From Tridacna crocea (taxonomy: Eukaryota; Mollusca; Bivalvia; Cardiida; Cardiidae), in contig OX031059.1 in assembly GCA_943736015.1 (NCBI GenBank), positions 51,595,159 through 51,659,158 on the forward strand: a stretch of 64,000 bases of DNA, written 5' to 3'. A model generated the notes under the pieces. The model worked only from the letters and a program-made list of their open reading frames with translations. It was not told the DNA's origin and searched no databases. The position numbers were made by a program, and so were the translations under genes. Below, piece by piece: positions 12,501 to 24,500 of this stretch (the stretch's first letter is position 1; every line of letters starts with the position of its first letter).

Positions 12501-15500
12501 TTCCCCCAGTGTTTTCTACCCTTCACAAAACAATTTTCAAAGTTTTACTCACTTTTATTTTGTTTTCTGCAAGTGCTTTCAATTTGGACAAGTCTACAAT
12601 TTTGTCGTTTGGTAAAGAGTTAATGCTTTACTAAACAATCCTGTGTTCTAAAAAACCCTGGGGAAGAGACCTTTTGAAAATATTGTGGGAAAAGGAGAAA
12701 ATGTTGATCCACAAGTACTTCATTTCTCTTACAAACTTGTTTCAAATATCCATACAAATCAAAATTTCATCACAGTGGAGAAAATGCAAATTAATGCTTC
12801 ACATGGTGAATAAAATCTTGGGTAAAGGAGAAAATGCTGGTAGCCAAGATTTTCCCCTTTTCCCCTTTTGAATGTTTTCAAAAGCTTTCACTATCAAGGT
12901 AGCAAATAGTCAGACATGTGAGGTTAACTCTTTACCAAACGACAAAATTGTAGACTGGTCCAGACTGAAAGCAATTGCAGACGACAAATTATATGTAACT
13001 CAAAAATTGAAATTTGTTTCCAGCAGGGTAGAAAAACATTGTAGGAAAAGAAGACAATGCTGCTTTCTAGCATTTTCTAATGCTGGTTTCCAGCATTTTC
13101 TCCTTTTCCCACAATGTTTCAAAAGGCTTCTATCTCAGGGTAGTTAAAAGTCAGGATTGTGTGGTAAAGAGTTAAGAGTGAAGACATTAAAACTAGTGCA
13201 AAACATTACATATTGTAAACTGAATGTAATATGCTCATTTAATCTCAGATATATGTATTTCAAAGACAAATGAGCCATGCTCTGTGGGGCTCAATGAAAT
13301 TGCAAAATGTATCGATTCATGTCAGTCTGCGCAGTCCGCAAAGGCTGACATGAGCCAAAACTTCTCGCTTTCATTACTTTTTTAGCATGTTAAAGGATCA
13401 TTCTACCTCATAATTTAGTCTGTTTTTTGACATATTAGGTTTTACGTATTCATAAATATGTGATGACCTGCTTGATGTGATGCATTACGGGGATGTGTTA
13501 AGACCCCTTTTGCCAGAGCCTGGCTCAAATACATGTATATGGATAATAACAAAACTCAAGCTTTAGCAATACAAAATCTAACTCTTTAGCATACAATCCC
13601 GTTTGAATACATTACCACACAATCCCTACTTTTGACGACCCTGAGAAAAAAAAATTTGTCTTTTAAAAACATTGTGGGAAAAGGAGAAAATGCTGGTAAC
13701 CAGCATTTTCTCCTTTTCGCACAATGTTTTCTACCCTTCACACAACAAATTTCCAATTTTACATCACTTTTATTGTGTCGTCGGCAAATGCTTTCGATTT
13801 GGACAAGCCTAAAATTTTATCGTTTGGTAACGAGTTAACAACCTTGAGGAAGAAGGCTACTGAAAACATGTTGAAAATTGGAGACAATGCATATAGCCAG
13901 CATTTTCTCCTTTTCCCAAAATGTTTTCCACTCTTTCAAAGACAATTTTCACCGTTTTCATCTATATCTAATTTTTGGTTTTCAAATCCATTAGATTTGG
14001 AGAAATCCAAAAGTACGTTATTTGGTAAAGAGTTAAATGTGAATCTGCAGGTGAGAGCATGTCTATGAAAAAATTATGTACATCTTCCAAAGCTAGTGAC
14101 ATACAAAACTACAGGTAATACAAAATTGGTGAATCCTATAAAATGTACAATATTTCTATCATCAGATTTTCTACCAACAAGAATACCTTGTGTTTAACTC
14201 ATTACCACACAATCCCTACTTTTGACACCCCTGAGAAAGAAGCCTTTTGAAAACACTGTGGAAAAAGGAGAAAATGCCGGTAACCAGCATTTTCTCCTTT
14301 TCCCACAGTGTTTTCTACCCCTCCTAGATCGAATTTCGATTTATCAGTCACCTTTATTTTGTCGTCTGCAAATGCTTTCAATTTGGACCAGTTTAAAATT
14401 TTCTCATGAGGTAAAGTGTTAAACCAACTAAGAGGAGAATATAGCCCAACTGAGGCAATGGTCAAATTGCTCAAAACAAGCTTATTTCTGCTTTTTCTTC
14501 AAAATCCTCACACGTCATTTTCTATGTATATTTGAAGTGGAATCTGCAAAGCTGCTATGCTCAAGGAATGAAAATTGATCCCATATTTATTTTGTTTAGT
14601 AACTCTGGGGACTGGCCAGCTTTCTCTTGGGGGAGGAAGGGGGAGGGTGGGGGAGTAAACAAAAATTTGGCAAAACTAAAACTTTCTGCAGCAAGACTCT
14701 CAAAAACTTTAACCAGGTATGGGAGCACACAGGTATTTAACCCTTTACCAAACGACAAAGTTTTAGACTGGTTCAAATTGAAAGTATATGCAGACAACAA
14801 AATAAAGGTGACTGAAAAATTGAAATCTGATCTGGTTACCAGCATTTTCTCCTTTTCCCACAATGTTTTCTAAAGGCTTCTTTCTCAGGGACGTCAGAAG
14901 TAGGGATTGTGTGGTAATGGGTTAAATTTCACCAAAAGACAAAATGTAAGACTTAGCCAGTGTGAAAGCATTTGCAGACAACAAATTAAACATAGTTGTA
15001 ATGATGGAGATTATTTTTGATAAGGTACAAAACATTGTAGGAAAAGGGCAAAGGAGTGCTTGCTAGTATTTTCCCCTTTTCTAACAAAGTTTCAATGGCT
15101 TTCCTTGCTAGAGCTGTTGGCTCAGAATAGTGTGGTAAAGGGCTAAAAAATTCAACATACCTTATAAAAAATGACAAAAAATGCGACATCTGTTGTGCTA
15201 TCTATATGTATAAATTTCTCCAACCTCATTTCAAGTTCATCTTCGCAGGAGAACATAATTATAGTATATTATAGTTTTTGCAATTTTTCCCAAAAGTCTT
15301 CAAAACAAAATATGGTTTGTGCCAATATTAAATACATGTATTGCTAATCTGATGGACATTTTATCTTTTTTTGACCACACTTAAGTATGACTAGTAGAAA
15401 AAAAACAAATGTTGCGAGACATTGCAATATTATCAAGACATATTAATGGAACGCGATAACCGTGGCCCTTGTTTACAATAATTCAGACCATTCTATTTTC

Positions 15501-18500
15501 GTGTGCGGGAAGAACAGGTAAATTATCCGATAATTTTAGTTAAAATGTAAATTGAAAAGGCTTAAAACTTTTACAAGTTCTCGATTCTACAAAGCGAGCA
15601 GTGGTATAATGGATAACATCGCTACCTCTCAAGCCGGCGATCCTGGTTCAGACCTACCCCCATTTTTTTTTAGGATGCATGTTATATACTTTTTTTCTGT
15701 TTTCACCTTTTCTTTTTTTTTCTCTCCATACTTTTCTTTTCCTTGTTTGATTGTCTTTTATGTTTCTTTTCTTTATCCTTTCTTCTTCCTTTTTTAGACG
15801 TGTACATTATTTTTTTTGTCATTGATATTCTTTTGTTATCATTGCATTTTATTCATATTCATTTCATTCTTCTTGTTTTAAAGCATCTTTCTGTATGACT
15901 CACACAACAATAAAATGATAAGTGCGCAACTAGTATCGGAACTCGCTTCATTTTCACTAGCCGTATCAGTACCCTGAGCCTCTTAACTTTCAGAATCTGT
16001 ATTTGTTGCTTCCTTGTCACTGACCGCAATTATTCATTACTCGCAGGTTTCTTGAACTGCAATGTCTGTTTTTTAAAAATTAAAAAAAAAAACAAATTAT
16101 TCTGCTAAAACCGCACATCTACAGTAACTTTTCCACTCAGGTTGCTTTAGTTCTTATGTGGTTCTGTTTCACTGGTGTTTCAATTTAAATCTTTGTGCAG
16201 TCAAGCTTCCGAGATGCGTAACTTCCCAACTGTAGTGAGTAGACATGTCTCTTCCGTCAAAGCCATAAAACAGGAAGAAAACTAGTGGCCAGAAATTTGT
16301 GGCTTTTGTCATCATAGAATTATAAAACACAAGGCTATCTCTGGCATCAATTCCTGTACAAGAAATGTCTTGGTTCATTTTTTTCTAAATTTCGAAGAAT
16401 CAATGTGCAATCTTGTGTTATGTCAATTAATTATGAATAAAACTACTAATTAAAAATAAAAATATTCACTATGATATCATAAAAAATAGTGTAACCATTG
16501 ACTTAGCTTTAAAAAAAAAAATCAATTGCCTTACCGAAAAAAAAAATTCACTGTGACTCGAACTCGATCCGTTTGGGCGGTAGCAGAGGCCCTTTGACCA
16601 CTGCACCACAGCATTACATGCACGGCTTTGTTGAAATTTACCAATAAGTAACTGTTTCGTCCCTGGTATTCCCTATTTGAATGTTTTGAACTGATCCAGT
16701 GTTTGTAAACAAAGGCCACAGTTTTCGCGTTTTGATAGTACTTGGTAACTCGTTAAGTAGACAAAAACGTTTATTAACGCAAGAGGTAAATAATAAATTA
16801 GGAAAACAAACCTAAATATGCTTAACCCTTCACCACACAGCACAATTTAGATTTGTTTAACTTGAAAGCATTTTCAGCCAACAAATTACATGTGGATGAA
16901 AATAATTGTAGTTTTCTCTAAAAGGCTAGAAAAAATTGTAGGTAAACGAGAAAATGCTTGCTTTCTCTGGATCTGAAAATATCTGGATTGTATGGTAATG
17001 GGTTAACAGGCCTTGTATTGAAAAGGAATGTGCCTGCATTTGATTAAGAAATAATCTTCTTTCTATCACTGTTTATTGGTCAATTAACCAAGCTTGGTTG
17101 TGAGTTATAGGGCACAATAAATAATCTACAAGGGCAATAGCCCGAGTGGTTTATTCATTGCATAAGAAGTAAGAAGTATGTAAAAAATGTCTGCTGCAAA
17201 ACTGCTCAGGATCTATTAAACTACTATGCAAGTATAAGTTTATTGGCATCTACATATATATCTCACTATGGCAGAACCTGTTGGTCAAAAATCAAACTAC
17301 ATACTTTGTGCATTCTGATCTTGACACAAGCAGCAAAAGTACAATGCAAGACTAAGAAAAGAATTGTTGTCAGAGGGTACAGTGCTAACATTTCAACAGT
17401 ATTACATGATTCTCTGCAACAGCTATATGAAATAAAAAAAAAAATGTTTCCCAGAAACAAAGTGACAAAATGTGAAAAAAGTGACACTTAGCCTAGGTTC
17501 ATAAAACTTTATCTTCCTTTAAATAGCTTGCTAAACAAATATCATGTAGAAAGGGGAGATGGTAAATACATAACTTATGCACTAAAAGCATTACCTCCTA
17601 TATTGCTCCAAGTCTTCAGGCATAATCTTTTCACCACTGAATAGAAAATAGCTTTATTTTATTCCTTACTCTTTATTAAAAATTAATACACAATTCACCA
17701 TAAATCCTTATAGCATCATAAAGAGTATTCAAGACTTTTAGAGAATGTCTACATATTCCAAAATACCTGGACAAAGTTTCTAATAGATGAGTGAATACAG
17801 GTAAAAGTTACTAAAATAATCCAATCAAAAAGTTCTCTTTATGAAACAATCAACAGACCTAAGGTACAATGCTTTAACTCATTACCACACGAGAAAATTT
17901 TGGACTGGTCCAAATTGAAAGCATTTGCAGACGACAAAATAAAGCTGACTGAAAAATAGAAATTTGTTCTGGGAAGGGTAGAAAACACTGTGGGAAAAGG
18001 AGAAAATGCTGGTTACCAGCATTTTCTCCTTTTCCCACAGTGTTTTCAAAAGGCTTCTTTCTCAGGGGCGTCAAAAGTAGGGACTGTGTGGTAATGGGTT
18101 AAAAATCTTTATGGGACATGAGAAAATGCAGAATAACCAGCAACCATTTTCCAAAATGATTTCTTTTCCATACTATTGATCAGTCTTGTCCAAATTCTTT
18201 ATGTTTGATGATGGGTTGAGCACTTGATACTGCATTATTGGTTGCTGACTGTGCAGTAAGCCAAATGAGGATGGTGTGGATTAAAGTCAGATCTTTGACC
18301 CACTCTGTGTGTGATCTTGTTTTTGACAGAAGCCTTAAAACTGTCTATTATGCTGCTCACAACGGTTCTAAAATTCAAATATCTGTCACACATTACTGAG
18401 CACTCTTAGATAACTACTTCAAGGGCAACAAAATTTTAAATTTTAGATCCATCCATTTCAAAAGCATTTTGAAATATAAAATCAAACGTGGCTTAAATCA

Positions 18501-21500
18501 GAAGACAATTTACCGGTACTAGCATTAACCCATTACCGCACAATACCTACTTTTGACACCCCTGAGAAAGAAGTCTTTTGAAAACACTGTGGGAAAAGAA
18601 GAAAATGCTGGTCACCAGCATTTTCTCCTTTTCTCACAGTGTTTTCTACCCTTCCCAGAACAAATTTCAATTTTTCAGCCACCTTTATTTTGTCGTCAGC
18701 AAATGCTTTCAATTTGGACCAGTCTAAAATTTTAATGTGTGGTATAGGGTTAATTTTCTCCCTATGTTTCAAAGCCATTCTACCCCAGGGTTGTTCCATA
18801 CATTTGGTACATGGATATTTTCAATATAAGGGACAAACTGTATGGTATAATAAATACAGAGGAACACAGCATCATGTCCTTTCCAAAAGAGGTCGCCACT
18901 AATCATGTCTTGTTATTCTGAAGACATAGAAATTTCACAAGGGTTTCCAGTAACACCTGGGGATAACCATTTCTCTCATAACATAACAACCAAACTTTAA
19001 TTAAGTCCATTTTGAAAACTCTTGTAGCTGACAAAAATGGCAAAAAATTCCAAGATTGAGTTTTTGGTGAAATGTGGGAAAGAAAACATGGCAGGAAAAA
19101 GGAGGAAATGTTGGTTAGTAATTACAAGTATTTTCTTCTTTCGCAGAATATTTCCATGAAACAAAGGGTTGTTAAAATATGGAATTGGTTGGCAATGGCT
19201 TAAGAACCCCTAGATCAACAGTTAATGACTAGTTCCAAATAATTTTATACTACATGTACTATCAACCTTATTTACCCTAACAATGTCCAGGTATCCCAAG
19301 GACATCAGAATTCTAAAATGGAACCTGATATTCAATACCTAGGTCACCGAGGTGTGCAAGAACATGTTGAATAATGGCTCCTGACCTAAAACTTAATATC
19401 TAAAGCTGCTCTCATGGTGCCTAATGAATCAATAAAACTTAACTCTTTACTAAACAACAAAATTTCAGACTTGTCAAAATTGAAAGCATTTGCAGACGAC
19501 AACATAAATGTGACTGAAGGATTTAGATTTGTTTTGCATGGAGAAGATAAAATCATTTCCCACGATGTTTTCAAAGACTTCTTTCACAGGGTCTTTCAAA
19601 GTCATGAGTGTGTGTTAAAGGGTTAAGTGTTTATACAAACAGCCCCAAAATTGGAATTTTTGAGATTGCTGTATGCTACAGTATCCCAAAATAGCAGACA
19701 GTATCAGTCAAGATCAAACTACACATTTTGTATAGTCTGATCTCTAATTGCATTATCCACAAATAGGCTAGATGTAGGGCCTTCAAGAGTTAAAATCGCC
19801 AAAGCTGCATAATTCATTTTACATCTTGCATTCCATATCATAAGAATCCGAACATGTCTATCTCTGGAACACTTTTAAAAAGATCTACATATAAATACCT
19901 GCAATATACATAACCCTGTAGCTTGGTCTGTTTAACCCTTTACCACACAATCAGCACTTTTAACCCATTACCACTCAATCCCTACTTTTGACGCCCCTGA
20001 GAAAGAAGCCTTTTGAAAACACTGTGGGAAAAGGAGAAAATGCTGGTAACCAGCATTTTCTCCTTTTCCCACAGTGTTTTCTACCCTTTCCAGAACAAAT
20101 TTCAATTTTTCAGTCACATTTATTTTGTCGTCTGCAAATGCTTTCAATTTGGACCAGTCTAATTTTTTCTCGTGTGGTAATGGGTTAACCATCGTAAGAA
20201 AGCTTTTGAAAACATTGTGGGAAAAGGAGAAAATGCTGGTAACCAGCAATTTTTCATTTTCCCACAATATTTTCAACCATTCCCGGCACAGATTTCAATT
20301 TTTGAGTCATATTTATTTTGTTGTCTGCAAATGCTTTCAATTTGGACCAGTCTAAGATTTTGTCTTATGGTAATAAGTTGACCCTTTATCATACAATGAA
20401 GACTTTTGATGACCCTGAGGTAGAAGCCTTTTTGAAAACATTGTGGGAAAAGGAGAAAATGCTGGTAACAAGCATTTTCTGTTACCATTTTCTCCTTTTT
20501 CTACGATATTTTCTACCCTTCCCAAATCAGATTTTTTGGTCAAATTTATTTTCTCTGCTGCAGATGCTTTCTGTTTGGACCACTCTATAATTTGTTGTTT
20601 GGTAAAGAGTTAAACTGTTCAAATGCTCAATTTTTTCTGAACATCTTTGGGCCTTCATGCATTTTTATATATTATACACTGATTTATAGCAGTGTGTACA
20701 ACTTTTCATACATTTCTGTCATTTCCAGTGCAATGCTTAAGTCTTTAACACACAATCCCAACTTTTAACGGCCCTGAGAAAGGAGCCTCTTGAAAACACT
20801 GTGGGAAAAGGAGAAAATGCTGGTAATCAGCATTTTCTTCTTTTCCCACAGTGTTTTTTACCCTTCCCAAACCAAATTTTAATTTTTCAGTCACCTTTAT
20901 TTTGTTGTCTGCAAATGCTTTCAATCTAAAATCTTAAAAAACTCTTTCTATGTTTAAAACTCTTTCTATGGAAATGGAAGCTTTCCCATTCAAAACATAC
21001 TCAAAACAATGTTCTAATATGACAGAAGGAAGAGTCCAGTTGCAAGGACTTTTCATCAGTCTTTAAAAGAACTTTATAACCTACTAATTCACGGCGGGGA
21101 ATCACGTGACACAACAACAACAACAATGACCGTTATTTGAAAAAATTCCCCAACTTCAGGTAAGAAAATCTTCAATAATTCTGTTAATACGTGACCGATT
21201 GGAATTTGGTTTGAAGCAGAGAAGGCGGAAGGACTCCGGGGATTTGCTTGATGTGTTAGATTTTTTAAACAACACCTGATAAAAAAGTTATTGACGAGCA
21301 AACAAATTATCCAGGGTAAAAAATTTGTTTGCTCGTCAATAACTTTTCTATCAGGTGTTGTTTAAAAAATCTAACACATCAAGCAAATCCCTGGAGTCCT
21401 TCCGCCTTCTCTGCTTCAAACCGAATTCCAATCAGTCATGTATTAACAGAATTATTGAAGATTTTCTTACCTGAAGTTGGATAATTTTTTCAAATAACGG

Positions 21501-24500
21501 TCATTGTTGTTGTTGTTGTGTCACGTGATTCCCCACCGTGTAATTGCAACCTGAAACTTGTAACCTAAGTCACTACCCTGCATGTTACCAATGAGTCACT
21601 GGAACAATGGATGAAGAAATCAAGACAGGTCTATTTGAGACTTGCCTACATCTTGAGGTATTCTTTGCTACATAAACAACACAAACCTAAATGATAGGGA
21701 TGAACACACCATATACATCTAACTCTCAGGTTGCCATAAATAAATAAATGCTAACCTCTTACCAAAAAAATCCCATTTTTTAATCAGCCTGAGGAGGCCA
21801 GCCATTGAAAACATGGTGGGAATAAGGAGAAAATGCTGGAAACCAGCATCTTCGCGAGCCAAGTTTACGATCACTACTTGGATCTTACCTTGGCTATTGA
21901 GCCCGATTTCGAGATTTACGCAACACGCCCCCATTGGATGCTGCTTATTATCTCCCTTTACATCGTATTTCTTATAGCCAATGAAATGTTGTTTTACAAA
22001 CTGCTTACGAATACAATAATTCAAAATGAAGCAATTATCACAAACATACTTTGACATGCCATGGTCAGGTTCTGGGATATAGCCTAAAACATCTCATAAT
22101 TGATTGGTCACATTGAAACTTTATGTAAATATTGTTCACCTATGTTTTCTTCGGTAATAAATCATTACAGATCCTGCACACATCCACGGAGGTATTCATG
22201 TTTACCTTTTTTTTATATGGCAACTCTGTTCTATTTTTATAAAAGATGAGCGATTTGATTTGATGCAGTTAGAGCTAGCTGCAACCAATGAAAATGCATA
22301 TCAGGTGATTGTCAAAATCAAGCTCAATCCGCCATGGGTAGAGTAGCATAGTGCATCAAAACCCTTGGCTTGTGAAGATGGGTCAGATAGGTCATTTGTA
22401 AAAACTTCTAATATGGATGATTTTCATTTTGTCCTCTTTTAACTCTCAACCAACAATCCGGACTTTTAACCGACCTGGGAAATAGGCCTTCTGAAAACGT
22501 TGTGGGAAAGGAGAAAATGTTGGTAACCAGCATTTTGTCCTTTTCCCAAAATGTTTTCTACCCTTCCTAAATTAAATTTTGATTTCACAGTCACATTTAT
22601 TTTGTTGTCTGCAAATGCTTTCAATTTGGACAAGTCTAAAATTTTGTCGTTAGCTATAACGAGTTAACTCATTACCACAAGCTAATGAGTTAACGGATTA
22701 ATTAAGCCGAAACTGTAGGTGGACCTAGATAGATTTTGGTGTCTAATCTTGGATCTACATCAACCACATTAGTATTTCAGGGTCGGTTTTACGCACTGAT
22801 AATTGCTCATCAATCAGTTGGCATTCTTAAGGTGGACATACACAGAAAAGCTGTAAATATCAACACTTCATAAAACACCCCTTTCATTTCATAACACTCA
22901 GAGAAGAAGCTTCTGGAACTATTGCCGCAAATGTGAAATTGCTCCGAAAAAGCTTTTTTTTTTAAAAACGATGTTTTCTATGCCCTTAACCCATTACCAC
23001 ACAATCTCTACTTTTGATGCCCTGAGAAAGAAGCCTTTTGAAAACACTGTGGGAAAAGGAGAAAATGCTGGTAACCAGCATTTTCTCCTTTTCCCGCATT
23101 GTTTTCTACCCTTCCCAGACCAAATTTCAATTATTCCGTCACCTTTATTTTGTCGTCTGCAAATGCTTTCAATTTGAACCAGTCTAAAATTTTATCTTGT
23201 GGTAAAGAGTTGAAGGCAAAGTCAACCATAGCATCCATAACTAATTCCCTGTTGGCAAATCTTTTCAATTAGGACAGGTTGTATACAATTTTGTCAAACA
23301 GTTGATAATTTTTACCAAATAACAAAATTCTAGATTTGAAGAAATTGAAAGGATTAGCATTGATCATTTGAACAATGCTCAAACATGATTTTGGACTTAA
23401 AAATTGTTTTCAACATCATGGGCAAAGGAGAATAGGCTGGTTACAAGCATTTTCTCTAATTCTGACAATATTAACAAAAGCCTTCGTCTCTAAGATCTAA
23501 CCACTGGTTTGTTTGGTAAAGGGTTAAAAGCATAAAAAGTAACTAAACATGCATGCAATGGGCCATGGAATCAAAGCACAGACTAACTTGAGTGAAACTT
23601 CTGCTTTCCCAAAGTACACTATAATATTTATCATGACTGTAAGAAAGTAAATGAGAGTAAAATGCTCCGGCAAAAGAGGGCTTAACTCATTACTCCATAG
23701 ATTCATTTCTACACATTGCTTGTAGGAGCCTTTGGAAAACATTGAGGCAAAAGGTGAAATTGCTCGTGACGAGCAATTTCACCTTTTGTCACAATGTTTT
23801 CTATGCTATCAAAAGGTGTCATTTACACATAGGAAACCGCTTCATCCTTACTGTTATTTAGGGTCAATTAGAGATGCTATAGAAATGCCTTATGGGGTAA
23901 AGGGTTGACTCTTTACCAAACATCAAAATTTTACACTTGTCTACATCGATAGCATTTGCAGACAATAAAATAAATGACTCAAAAGCTGAAACTTGACTTT
24001 AGAAGAGCAGAAAACATTGTGGGAAATGGAGAAAATGTTGGTTAACAGCATTTTTTCCTTTTCCCACAATGTTTTCAGAAGGCTTCTCCCTCTAAGTTGT
24101 TCAAAACCAGGGACTGTTTGGTAAAGGGTTAATGCATCTCCGTGTCACATCGCACCAAGCAAGCAATCACATAATTATGGATCTGTCAAACTGATTTCGC
24201 AATGGTCATGGGATAGAACTGTCTTTTCACAGGCATAAAATTGACCTGATGCAAAAAGCCCTGGCCCAAGGTCAGCCTGCACAGACTGCGCAGGCTCAGT
24301 TGGGTTGATACTTTTTGCTGATGCATTAACCCATTACCACACAATCCCTACTTTTGACGCCCCTGAGACAGAAGCCTTTTGAAAACACTGTGGAAAAAAG
24401 GAGAACATGCTGGTAACCAGCATTTTCTCCTTTTCCCAGTGTTTTCTACCCTTCCCAGAACAAATTTTAATTTTTCAGTCATCTTTATTTTGTCATCTGC

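Noticed and set aside
21719..22057. Opposed open frames of 73-112 codons
   Set aside because: Overlap a MITE half and unrecognised intron sequence. No domain, splice context or codon bias supports them.
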